64,000 bases of DNA from Halodesulfovibrio sp. (GTDB taxonomy: Bacteria > Desulfobacterota > Desulfovibrionia > Desulfovibrionales > Desulfovibrionaceae), in NCBI RefSeq assembly GCF_025210605.1, contig NZ_JAOARI010000003.1:1-64000 (forward strand), in the 5' to 3' direction. Shown here piece by piece: positions 33,399-41,890 of this stretch (positions are counted from its first letter, which is position 1; every line of letters begins with the position of its first letter). The position numbers and the translations under genes were made by a program. The notes under the pieces are model-generated. The model made no database searches and was not told where the DNA came from. It saw only the letters and a program-made list of their open reading frames with translations.

Positions 33399-35495
33399 AT
33401 GCGACTCTTCATAGCTGAAAAACCGTCTCTTGGCCGCGCTATTGCTGAAGGACTCGGCAACGGGAAAAAACATGAAGGCTACATCACTTGTGGCGACGAC
33501 ACCGTCACTTGGTGTTTCGGACATCTGCTCGAGTTGGCAAACCCTGATGATTACAATCCGGAATGGAAAAAGTGGGACGCCAAGGCGCTCCCGATTATTC
33601 CGGAACAATGGATGTTGAAACCGCGTAAAGGCGTTTCCAAACAGCTCAACGTCATTAAGAAACTGCTGAAGAAAGCTGACGTTGTAGTCAACGCCGGTGA
33701 TCCGGATCGCGAAGGCCAGCTACTCATCGATGAGGTGCTCGAGCACTTCGGATATGCCGGAAATACACAACGCATCTGGCTTGCATCTCTTGACGAAAAA
33801 TCCGTTGCTGCAGCGCTAAGTTCGTTGAAGGACAACCGCGACTACGCGACACTTTCACAGGCAGCGCTGGCTCGTTCCAGAGCGGATTGGCTGACCGGCA
33901 TCAACGCGACACGCGCAATGACACTTCTCGGCCGCTCAAAAGGCATGCAAGGCGTGCTGTCCCTTGGCCGAGTCCAAACACCAACGCTAAACTTGATTGT
34001 TACACGCGACAGAACGATCGCTAATTTTAAGTCACAAAAATACGCGGTCGTGCAAGCTACACTGAATCACGCAGAAGGTTCCTTTAAAGCGCAGCTACAG
34101 CCCTCTGAAGACATGACAGGACTCGATGAAGAAGGTCGCTTAATCGACACAGCAAAAGCTAAAACGATCGCTGCAGAAGCAAAAGAACAGCAAGGAACGA
34201 TCATTGAGGCGACTGCACAGAAAAAGACCGTGCATCCACCGTTGCCGCATTGCCTGTCCTCTCTGCAGAAGACTGCTTCAGCAAAGTTCGGCATGTCGGC
34301 CAAAGAAGTTCTGGATATTGCGCAGCGGCTCTACGAGAAAAAATTGACGACGTACCCGCGCTCTGACTGCCGTTATCTTCCGGAAGAGCAATTCGACGAT
34401 GCTGGACGCATCCTGCAGGCGCTCTCTTCTACTCCGGTCTTTGAAGAAGCAAATCCGGAGCTGAAGTCGAAAGCGTGGAACACAAAAAAGGTAACAGCGC
34501 ACCACGGCATCATTCCGACAGGACAAGTGCCGGCTGATCTTCCGGACGGAGAAGCAAAACTCTTCGAGCTGATCAGCACGACCTACGCCCTTCAGTTTCA
34601 CTTACCACGCACATATGAAGCGAAAAAGATCATCGCCGAAATCGCCGACTACACATGGGCAACCACCGGCCAGACTACACTTGATGCCGGCTGGACAAAG
34701 TTCGACAAGCAACCTGAAGAACAGCCACTGCCGGCAGTTCAGAAGGACGATGAAGTTTCCTGCGTGGAGTCAAAAGTTGATCTGAAACAGACAAAGCCCC
34801 CTGCAAAGTTCACAGAGGGCACACTTATCGCGGCTATGGCCAGCATCCACCGCTTCATTGATGATGCAGAAGCAAAAAAAACACTGAAGGAAAACGAAGG
34901 GATCGGCACCGAAGCCACACGCGCCGGTATCATCGAAACGCTAAAACAGCGCGGCTACATCAAAGCCGATAAAAAAAATCTGATTTCGACAGACCTCGGC
35001 CGGAACATCATCGCACTGACTCCAGAGCAATTGAAAGACCCGATTACAACAGCACTCTGGGAGTCCCGCCTGAGCGCCATTGCCGACGGCTCAGAGCAAT
35101 TCGACACATTCATGGCCGATCAGGCTCACTTGCTACCGGTAATCATCACCCCCATCACCGAATCCGCCGGCGCTGGCCTTCAAGGCCACCCTTGCCCTGA
35201 ATGCGGTAAAGGCTTGCGTCGTCTTCCATCGAAAAAGGAAAAGGGCAAATTCTTCTGGGCCTGCTTCGAGCACGACAAGCCTGTCTTTCTACCAGATGAA
35301 AAAGGAAAGCCTAGAACACGCAAGCCGAAAGCAAACCTTCCAGAAGCCCCTTGCCCCGAAGAAGATTGCGACAAAATGATGCGCCGTTTCGAATCAAAGA
35401 AAAAGAAAGGCAAGTTCTTCTGGGTGTGTGCGGATAAAGAACATCCGCTTAGGAGTGATGATGACGGTAAGCCTGGTGTGGCGTTTGGGAGGTAG
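33399..35495 (+). CDS. topB: DNA topoisomerase III (TraE/TopB type)
   Basis: A 698-residue type IA topoisomerase. A Toprim domain carries NAGDPDREGQLLIDE near residue 97. The catalytic Tyr is in TTYPRSDCRYLP near residue 318. GIGTEATRAGIIETL lies near residue 500, and two C-terminal zinc-ribbon-like modules (CPECGKGLRRL and CPEEDCDKMMRRFESKKKKG) follow. RP4 TraE is the same type. It likely resolves DNA intermediates in transfer or replication of the element. Confidence 0.95.
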   Translation: MRLFIAEKPSLGRAIAEGLGNGKKHEGYITCGDDTVTWCFGHLLELANPDDYNPEWKKWDAKALPIIPEQWMLKPRKGVSKQLNVIKKLLKKADVVVNAGDPDREGQLLIDEVLEHFGYAGNTQRIWLASLDEKSVAAALSSLKDNRDYATLSQAALARSRADWLTGINATRAMTLLGRSKGMQGVLSLGRVQTPTLNLIVTRDRTIANFKSQKYAVVQATLNHAEGSFKAQLQPSEDMTGLDEEGRLIDTAKAKTIAAEAKEQQGTIIEATAQKKTVHPPLPHCLSSLQKTASAKFGMSAKEVLDIAQRLYEKKLTTYPRSDCRYLPEEQFDDAGRILQALSSTPVFEEANPELKSKAWNTKKVTAHHGIIPTGQVPADLPDGEAKLFELISTTYALQFHLPRTYEAKKIIAEIADYTWATTGQTTLDAGWTKFDKQPEEQPLPAVQKDDEVSCVESKVDLKQTKPPAKFTEGTLIAAMASIHRFIDDAEAKKTLKENEGIGTEATRAGIIETLKQRGYIKADKKNLISTDLGRNIIALTPEQLKDPITTALWESRLSAIADGSEQFDTFMADQAHLLPVIITPITESAGAGLQGHPCPECGKGLRRLPSKKEKGKFFWACFEHDKPVFLPDEKGKPRTRKPKANLPEAPCPEEDCDKMMRRFESKKKKGKFFWVCADKEHPLRSDDDGKPGVAFGR

Positions 35496-35575
35496 GGAGT
35501 ACCTTACAACCTACTCTCAATAAAATTCGCTCGACATAACAATACAAATTTTAATACTAATTAGGAGAATTAAAT

Positions 35576-35845
35576 ATGTCTCGTGAAGACGTAATCGCGA
35601 ATCATGCAGCCCTCCAATCAGAAAAGGCAATAACACAAAATGATGATTTTTCAGGATGCCCCACTTGCTCTGAAGAAGTAATCTTTGCAATGGAAGACTC
35701 TTTTCATCATTTTTCTATTGGCTTACGTACTATTTTGCAATGTCTGAATTTAGCTGAAATGCAAGGATACATCCCACCTTTACCAGATGAATGGTGGAAT
35801 GAAGTTGCTAACCGCCACAATTTTTTTCCCATACAGCGAGAATAG
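35576..35845 (+). CDS. Hypothetical protein, 89 aa
   Basis: A small soluble protein beginning MSREDVIANHAALQ, with TAGGAG before the ATG. It has one CPTC pair and a Trp-rich C-terminal part (PPLPDEWWNEVANRHNFFP). It is 5 bases ahead of the next gene, so the two form an operon. No family is recognised. Confidence 0.55.
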   Translation: MSREDVIANHAALQSEKAITQNDDFSGCPTCSEEVIFAMEDSFHHFSIGLRTILQCLNLAEMQGYIPPLPDEWWNEVANRHNFFPIQRE

Positions 35846-35850
35846 ACACA

Positions 35851-36720
35851 ATGAAGCTTTTTAAAGCCAATATTACTGACGACAAAGCGTATCAAATTTC
35901 TCAAAATAACTTCGAGTTCCAGACACGTCGCCGTACACCAAATTATCAAAATAGTGGCGGCAAAGCAGTGTACTATGCAGTATGCCCTGCCTGTGAAAAT
36001 CCAATACAAATAATTGGATTGTACACTCCATCAAAACATACAGAAAAACCCTTCGGAAAACACGTAAAAAAAACTATTCGCAAGTTGGCTCAATATGATC
36101 AATTGGCATACGACTTTTGCCCATACGCCTCTCACAAGCTAAGTTTAAATAAAAATCAAACGAGAGAAAAAATAACTGACCGTGAAAAACGGATGTTGAA
36201 TCAACTAGTTGAACACTTTGACCAGGTGGCATACATCTTTAAAGAACAAACAGGTATATATCTTTCAAAAAAACTCGCTACAGATATGCTAACAGCATAC
36301 AAGGCTGCAGAGGGGTATCTGTACCAAGGAGCGAACTTCTTGAATGTTCCCTGGATGTTTGCTTACATGTCGAACAATCAAAAACTTTGGGGAAGGAAAA
36401 TAACCAACCCAGAGCTGAAAAAATTAATTGAATCTGCAAATTCAAACATATCTTTCAATGAGAACGGTGTGCTAACTACCAAAGCATATTCAGATATTAA
36501 TTTTTGGTTTACTGACCATCAAAGAAAAAATGATGCTAACGGTGACCTTCTAGAAACTATGAAACTTGTTATTTCAGAGTCTTCAAAAAACATTGTCACT
36601 AAGTTGATCGAGTTCGATCACAAATTCTTCCAGTCACTTCTCCATGTGCCTGACGAAAAACGTCCTCGTAAAGAAGAACTGGTACCTCTCGCTCGAAACA
36701 TTTTAGGATCATTGCTATAA
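35851..36720 (+). CDS. Hypothetical protein, 289 aa
   Basis: A soluble, basic and helical protein. The N-terminal third holds a possible metal-binding set (VCPACENPIQIIGLY and DFCPYASHKLS). The rest contains REKRMLNQLVEHFDQVAYIF and LKKLIESANSNIS. No catalytic motif is recognised. It is co-transcribed with 35576-35845 and followed by a strong terminator, ending the rightward conjugation region. It may be a cargo gene or a transfer accessory. Confidence 0.55.
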   Translation: MKLFKANITDDKAYQISQNNFEFQTRRRTPNYQNSGGKAVYYAVCPACENPIQIIGLYTPSKHTEKPFGKHVKKTIRKLAQYDQLAYDFCPYASHKLSLNKNQTREKITDREKRMLNQLVEHFDQVAYIFKEQTGIYLSKKLATDMLTAYKAAEGYLYQGANFLNVPWMFAYMSNNQKLWGRKITNPELKKLIESANSNISFNENGVLTTKAYSDINFWFTDHQRKNDANGDLLETMKLVISESSKNIVTKLIEFDHKFFQSLLHVPDEKRPRKEELVPLARNILGSLL

Positions 36721-36765
36721 GCTAAAAATTTCATGAGAAAGTCATGGCACTCCCCAATTAATGAT

Positions 36766-36798
36766 GCCCCCAGTTTCAACATGAAACTGGGGGCTTTT
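36766..36798 (+). terminator. Strong terminator ending the rightward region
   Basis: GCCCCCAGTTTCA and TGAAACTGGGGGC form a 13-bp perfect stem with a 3-base loop, followed by TTTTC. It separates the plus-strand genes from the convergent BrnT-like gene. Confidence 0.9.
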
Positions 36799-36839
36799 CG
36801 GTCGTTTAATTTTGACTGACATGCTTGCACTTTTATCTA

Positions 36840-37193
36840 TTAACAACCTAATAATGCTTTAAGGTCAACTTGCGGAGGAGTTTCTTCATACTCTTGCCGC
36901 TCTGTACGGCTTGCATCTCGCATGGAAATTACCCGAACTACATCATTATCACGCATTGTTGCAGTCAGGTGTACTAGTCCATCTTGATACTCGGTAAGCA
37001 TACTGAAACGTTCTTCTTCATTTCTTTCGTAAACTTGCCACAAAGCACCTTGTTGCAAAAGAATCCATGCTTCTATTAAATCGACAGCACAACTTAAACT
37101 ATACCCATGCTTTGCAATATTTGTATCCTCTTTTTCTGGGTCATACTCCACAGAAGTAACTCCTGGAATAAAGCGGACATTCTGGTCGCACAT
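36840..37193 (-). CDS. BrnT-like toxin without visible BrnA
   Basis: A 117-residue protein. The ATG at 37193 follows GGGAGG; a TTG 4 codons upstream is less likely. Residues 15-35 (VEYDPEKEDTNIAKHGYSLS) and the later VVRVISMRDASRTERQEYEE match the BrnT family, a RelE-fold ribonuclease toxin. The middle segment is longer and less typical. BrnA antitoxin genes normally follow brnT, but only 40 bases lie between this stop and the terminator of the opposite operon, so the toxin is orphan or degenerate. Confidence 0.75.
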   Translation of the reverse strand: MCDQNVRFIPGVTSVEYDPEKEDTNIAKHGYSLSCAVDLIEAWILLQQGALWQVYERNEEERFSMLTEYQDGLVHLTATMRDNDVVRVISMRDASRTERQEYEETPPQVDLKALLGC

Positions 37194-37379
37194 ATTTCCT
37201 CCCAATATGAACTAAGTAAAAAAATGAGTGCTATTTATGCAGTAGATTGTTTGACATTAGCCAAATCTCAAGGTTGACGTTGCGAGCAAATGATGTTGGC
37301 ACTTCACTGCCAAGCACTCTCACATATTAAAAAAGTAGAGCTAACGCATACAGTAAAAATATTACTTGTTTTCAGACAA

Positions 37380-39068
37380 CTACCGACAGTTCATATTTCC
37401 CCAAAAAGTTTCCATCACTTGAAGTGGAATCGGATATCTATATTTTCTACAAGCGAGAAGAACTAAAGGAACATAACCCAACAGTACTGCAGAAAGTTCT
37501 TCATAACATGATGTTGCAGAACATTCTTTTTTTAAGAGTTTTAAAAGTTCTTTTTTATCGCTTTCTAAGGGAATAGAAGTTAATGAAACACCGTGCACAG
37601 CACTATTTATATATATATTCTTCTCTGTTTCTTTGTCAGGAAACCAGTATTGCATATTACAATGTTCAAGATACTCTTTACAAAATTTAATAAGATCGTT
37701 GTAACAGTTTTCATATCCAAAAGTAGCAGTAAACATCGCTAGCATTGGATAAAAAATGCTACTTCTTGTAACATCTTTGTTGTATGACAACTCTCTTTCT
37801 AATGGATGAAACAATAAATCTTCATATCTTTTAACCTCAGAGGGATAGCGCTTGCAAAGCAAGTAATTATATTTTGAACACACATAAAGCTCTGTAATCC
37901 AATCCTTCACAAACTCAGTATTATCTTCTGAAAGAGATAAGAAAAAAATCATAAGAAAAAAATCTATAGATTGATCATCGCTATATGACAAAAGTAGTGT
38001 GCGATTATTCACAATTAATTTTTTTAACATCTCCTGTATTTCATAAACTTTACAATCAATTTTTTTATAATTTTCATAGTCATTTTGGGCAATGAAGTTC
38101 TTAGAAGATGCAAACCAAATTCCATTCAAAGCAATTAAACTTCCAAGATCAATAATTCGTCTATTTACATCAACAGGTTCTCTCGAACGAACTGCGACGG
38201 TTAAACCATTTTCAATTGATACATAAGGAAAAATTTTATCTTCCAAATAACTATTCATTATTAAAGAGTATTGCCCAAAAATTGACGAAAAAACTCTCCA
38301 AACACTTTGCCGCTTCTGAGGAATATTTTTCACAATATTCCAAGCAAAAAGTATCGTTAATTCTGCTCCAGCTATAGCAGCGCCAAGGTTTTCTTCTTTT
38401 TCACACCACGCAAATAATATCCACAAGCACAGACTCATTTGACGAAGAACGGTCACAGTATTTTTTTCTGTAACACTTTCATGTAAATCATAAATTAAGC
38501 TAGAAAAATATGAAGTGGCTGCATCAGGATCATTTAACAACGCTAAGGCTCTTCGCAAGTCACTTTGCAAGAATTCGGGAACTAGTTCTTCTCGTAGAAA
38601 ATATTTTTCAATAAAGAAAGCTAGTTGATCACCGGTCCACTCTTCAAAACTAACCTTGTCAGTAGATTTCTTCTTTTCGTAGGCCGTAATATTCAATCGA
38701 ACAGCCTCTCGAATCCCCCCTCCACAACATATGCAAATCTTTATGGGCAGCTCTGAATATTCTTTTGGAAGATGCGTTGGAATGTAGACATCCAAAATTT
38801 CGTCCAATGAAGGCTGTAAATCTTGCACCTTCCCACTATTCCAATCACTCCTACCTATTTCACCAGCCTTTATTGAGAAAAGATATACAGCACGCGGAAT
38901 ATCTCCTAAGCAACCAACAGCAGCGACATCAACGCCATACTGCCTTCCACCAGTGCTCGGCCTTGAAAATACTATCAAACCCATTTGTGCTAATAAATCT
39001 GGGAGAATGGCATCAAGTCCGTCACGTTCTTTCATTGAAGCAAGATATTCTTGTAAAATTACTCTCAT
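37380..39068 (-). CDS. Large protein with N-terminal PD-(D/E)XK-like domain, partner of the HEAT-repeat gene
   Basis: A 562-residue protein. Residues 1-130 suggest a restriction-endonuclease-like fold: LPDLLAQMGLIVFSRPSTGG, RQYGVDVAAVG and VYLFSIKAGEIGRSDW, with GVD and IKAG as the candidate catalytic Asp and Lys; the usual Glu/Gln before xK is Ser. The remaining 430 residues are helical and Leu/Tyr-rich with no recognised motif. Its ATG overlaps the stop of the HEAT-repeat gene (ATGA), so the two are translated together. Nuclease plus large helical partner in a defence island suggests an anti-phage system, which is inference. Confidence 0.65.
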   Translation of the reverse strand: MRVILQEYLASMKERDGLDAILPDLLAQMGLIVFSRPSTGGRQYGVDVAAVGCLGDIPRAVYLFSIKAGEIGRSDWNSGKVQDLQPSLDEILDVYIPTHLPKEYSELPIKICICCGGGIREAVRLNITAYEKKKSTDKVSFEEWTGDQLAFFIEKYFLREELVPEFLQSDLRRALALLNDPDAATSYFSSLIYDLHESVTEKNTVTVLRQMSLCLWILFAWCEKEENLGAAIAGAELTILFAWNIVKNIPQKRQSVWRVFSSIFGQYSLIMNSYLEDKIFPYVSIENGLTVAVRSREPVDVNRRIIDLGSLIALNGIWFASSKNFIAQNDYENYKKIDCKVYEIQEMLKKLIVNNRTLLLSYSDDQSIDFFLMIFFLSLSEDNTEFVKDWITELYVCSKYNYLLCKRYPSEVKRYEDLLFHPLERELSYNKDVTRSSIFYPMLAMFTATFGYENCYNDLIKFCKEYLEHCNMQYWFPDKETEKNIYINSAVHGVSLTSIPLESDKKELLKLLKKECSATSCYEELSAVLLGYVPLVLLACRKYRYPIPLQVMETFWGNMNCR

Positions 39069-40744
39069 TTATCTCTCTTCTCCGTACGTAGGTTAAGCAA
39101 TACCGACTCAATATATTCTGGGTACATGGATACTAGCTGTGGAAGCTCAACGGATGTATTAATAGGAGCAAAAGGTACAGTGGCCCTTTCACTTTCACTT
39201 TCACTTATAACACGTTGAAATACAACTCCATTACCATAAAGAACATGAACCGAAGAACAAAAATGTCTAAAGATAGATTGCTCATCTGCTGCTTTTCGAA
39301 TTTCTGCATCCTCTACACGTTGCTTTCTCAGCGCCGCTTGCCTTTCACCCATTGATGGATGAAGTTCTTTAATTTCTGGAACGGAGGCCAGCTCATCAAA
39401 ATATCTCTTTCCTTGCTCTACAACATCAAGAACCATCTCAACAGATGGTTCCTTTTCTAAATAATTCAAAACCTTTCCCGGATAATTTTTTACAAAAAAA
39501 TCTAAAAGTAATGATTCAACAATTTTTCTATTCTCTGCTGAGGCATACTGTAACAACGAAACAAGAAAACTTGCCCCACTAACTGGCAAAAGAAAAAGAT
39601 ATCCTACGGCTCTTTTAGCTAAAAAAATAACACTATCTTTGGCCCCTAACTCATCTTGATATACTTCTAAAATTGCCTCATGCTCATAATCAAACCCAAG
39701 AATATCTGACGTAGCATCGCACAGCATCACATTTTCTGAAAGCAACCACCTTGTAACTAATTTATTAAGTACAAAGGGTGAATTACGAGTAACAGCACGA
39801 CAAAACGCACTAAAAAGTCTAATCGATGCTCCTGAGGTGACCAGATAGCTCTCTATAAACACCAAAGCATGTTCTTCACGTTTCCTTTTCACAAGTTCCG
39901 ACAATGCTCTATCAATAAAACCGATTGTCCCTTTTCGCTCTAAAGGAACGCCTTTGAGTGTAGTTAAAAAAATCTCTACTAACTCGCATGAAAGTCTATT
40001 GACATTGAGCGACAAAAAAAGGGCAGCCCTATGCAAGACAACCTCATCGCCACTACAAAGTATTTTTGAAAACAATACTAAGCGCTTTTTGCTATCCTTA
40101 TCACTAAACTTAAGAGTAAAAATTAATTCAAAACAACAAGCAAGAACTGCAGGTTCTTTTTCAATAAGAATAAACTCTTCTATTTTTTTACATAGCTTGC
40201 CAGTACATAAAGCGTTGTCAGATGAGATAACTCTTTCTAGAGCAATAACAGTTTGTACTCTTACTTCAGATTCAGAATTGTCGAGCAACTCACGAGCTTT
40301 TCCTATGAAATCAAATTCTATATATTTTGCCCCTGCAACTAATGCACATGAAATAAAGCGATAGCATTTTGGGGCTGCTAATGCAGTTTTTAGTACTTCA
40401 ACACTTCTATGCTGTTCTTTCGCACAGTACCCCGTGAAGTCGGAAAATATCATCTCTGCCCCTTCCTCTGCACTTAGCTCTAATACGCAGTCCATAACGA
40501 CATGCGTTGGGGCAACAATCTCAGGTAAGCATTTGCCGAACAAATACAACAGCGAGTAATTATTCCCATCAAAAGAAGGAAGCTTCCTGAATTCTGAAAT
40601 CAAGTTAACCTGGGCACGATTATGCATCGATATCAGTTCATTTGGAAGTTGCTCTCCAAATTCCCCTTGATCTAATTCAATAATCTTTTCAAAAAATGAG
40701 CCTGTAGAAACTGCAGCAATAAGCTCGTTTGCAACATTTACCAT
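39065..40744 (-). CDS. HEAT-repeat-like protein, first gene of a two-gene operon
   Basis: A 559-residue all-helical protein with repeating paired-helix units characteristic of HEAT/ARM proteins (for example ARELLDNSESEVRVQTVIAL, GDEVVLHRAALFLSLNVNRL, ENVMLCDATSDILGF). No catalytic motif is seen. GAGGTGA precedes the ATG. The downstream partner (37380-39068) overlaps by 4 bases. A scaffolding or sensing role beside a nuclease-like effector is plausible. I know no named defence system with exactly this pair. Confidence 0.65.
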   Translation of the reverse strand: MVNVANELIAAVSTGSFFEKIIELDQGEFGEQLPNELISMHNRAQVNLISEFRKLPSFDGNNYSLLYLFGKCLPEIVAPTHVVMDCVLELSAEEGAEMIFSDFTGYCAKEQHRSVEVLKTALAAPKCYRFISCALVAGAKYIEFDFIGKARELLDNSESEVRVQTVIALERVISSDNALCTGKLCKKIEEFILIEKEPAVLACCFELIFTLKFSDKDSKKRLVLFSKILCSGDEVVLHRAALFLSLNVNRLSCELVEIFLTTLKGVPLERKGTIGFIDRALSELVKRKREEHALVFIESYLVTSGASIRLFSAFCRAVTRNSPFVLNKLVTRWLLSENVMLCDATSDILGFDYEHEAILEVYQDELGAKDSVIFLAKRAVGYLFLLPVSGASFLVSLLQYASAENRKIVESLLLDFFVKNYPGKVLNYLEKEPSVEMVLDVVEQGKRYFDELASVPEIKELHPSMGERQAALRKQRVEDAEIRKAADEQSIFRHFCSSVHVLYGNGVVFQRVISESESERATVPFAPINTSVELPQLVSMYPEYIESVLLNLRTEKRDK

Positions 40745-40902
40745 TTATGTCACCTCACAGGGGCAGTATAACTTTTCAACACATATCTAGAGACGATTGC
40801 ATAGCTTCAAATTTCCTGCAACATTATGTAGTTACAACAACATGCTTGTTCTGCAACTTTTTCTACTGTGCATCGCACCTAATTAAGAAATATATTCAAA
40901 AC

Positions 40903-40940
40903 AAAAAAGCCCTTACAGCTCATGCTGCAAGAACTTTTTT
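40903..40940 (-). terminator. Bidirectional-looking terminator
   Basis: AAAAAAGCCCTTACAGC and GCTGCAAGAACTTTTTT pair with a few G-U or mismatched positions around a TCAT loop, 23 bases after the stop of the gene at 40963-41583. The HEAT operon promoter should therefore lie between 40745 and 40902. Confidence 0.6.
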
Positions 40941-40962
40941 ACTTAGCAAATATACTAAGCAA

Positions 40963-41583
40963 CTAATAAGATACATTGAATTGATTCAAATGCAGCCCTT
41001 CATACTCTGCCCAAGCTACTTCAAATGTCTTTAGAACTTCTAAACGGTTACCAGATTGAAGTTTACTAAGAAATTGTACCCATTCCTTCTTTTCTGTCGC
41101 TCTCTTAGGATATGAAGGGTGGTCACGATAAGCTTCACGCTTATTAGTTTTTCCTTCTGCCCAAAAGGCATCCCTTGCGAAATCCCCAACAGAGTCATTA
41201 CGATCTTGCTGCTTCTTCAGCCATTGTTTAAATGTCAGTTTCTTTGTAGGCAAAAACTCTTCAGAAAAATTAGCTTCATTATCTACTTCAGTTAAATCAC
41301 AATGCAAACTAATTCCATCCATTCGCAGAGAGTACATGGCACCGCACTCATTGCATGTGGTAGAAAACCCACTCCCGTCAAATACTCCCTTTGCCCCAAC
41401 ATCTCCCCACAAAGAAAACGGAATTGAATAAGATTTATTACCATCCATTTTCGTTACTCTTTCTTGAAAAGAAAAATCAATTCCTTTAGGAGACTCATAA
41501 TTGGTGGTAGGATCATACACTACTGAGATCGTAATTGGTTGACCACACTCACAACATTTTTCTTTTAGATGAACTTCAAGCAT
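40963..41583 (-). CDS. Zinc-ribbon protein with YozE-like C-terminal domain
   Basis: A 206-residue protein. CCECGQP near residue 10 and CNECGAMYSL near residue 75 can form one treble-clef or ribbon zinc site. Residues 118-190 (LTFKQWLKKQQDRNDSVGDF, ARDAFWAEGK, then EKKEWVQFL) match the YozE SAM-like domain. Nothing shows an enzymatic activity. It is transcribed in the same direction as the HEAT/nuclease pair but separated by a terminator, so it is probably an independent unit. Confidence 0.6.
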   Translation of the reverse strand: MLEVHLKEKCCECGQPITISVVYDPTTNYESPKGIDFSFQERVTKMDGNKSYSIPFSLWGDVGAKGVFDGSGFSTTCNECGAMYSLRMDGISLHCDLTEVDNEANFSEEFLPTKKLTFKQWLKKQQDRNDSVGDFARDAFWAEGKTNKREAYRDHPSYPKRATEKKEWVQFLSKLQSGNRLEVLKTFEVAWAEYEGLHLNQFNVSY

Positions 41584-41890
41584 AACTTACTCTCCTTTTG
41601 CCCAAGCATATGCATATAAAATTCATCTCCGTCAACAACTACTTTATTTTAGAACTATTGGACCTTTTTCAGGCAAATTTTGCAGCAAAATTATTGAGTC
41701 AACATCTGTAGTTTCCCTTAAAAAGACGCAACTCAAAAATAGAGTTTTATGGCATAATACAAAAGCCAAACTCATACTGTATGAAAAAGTTGTGAAACGC
41801 ATTAAATGTACACAGGGCTTCGTCTTTGACTTATCGCACCTTTTCACTAAGACTACTGCCACTTATCAATAGCTTTTCAAGGACTTACTC
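41584..41890. other. 307-bp AT-rich intergenic region between divergent genes
   Basis: It holds the upstream regions of the zinc-ribbon gene (minus) and the HNH gene (plus). A weak plus-strand promoter candidate is TTTGAC (41825-41830), 17 bases, TAAGAC. An AAATTTTGC-AGC-AAAATT inverted repeat lies near 41676. I see no further gene. Confidence 0.4.
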
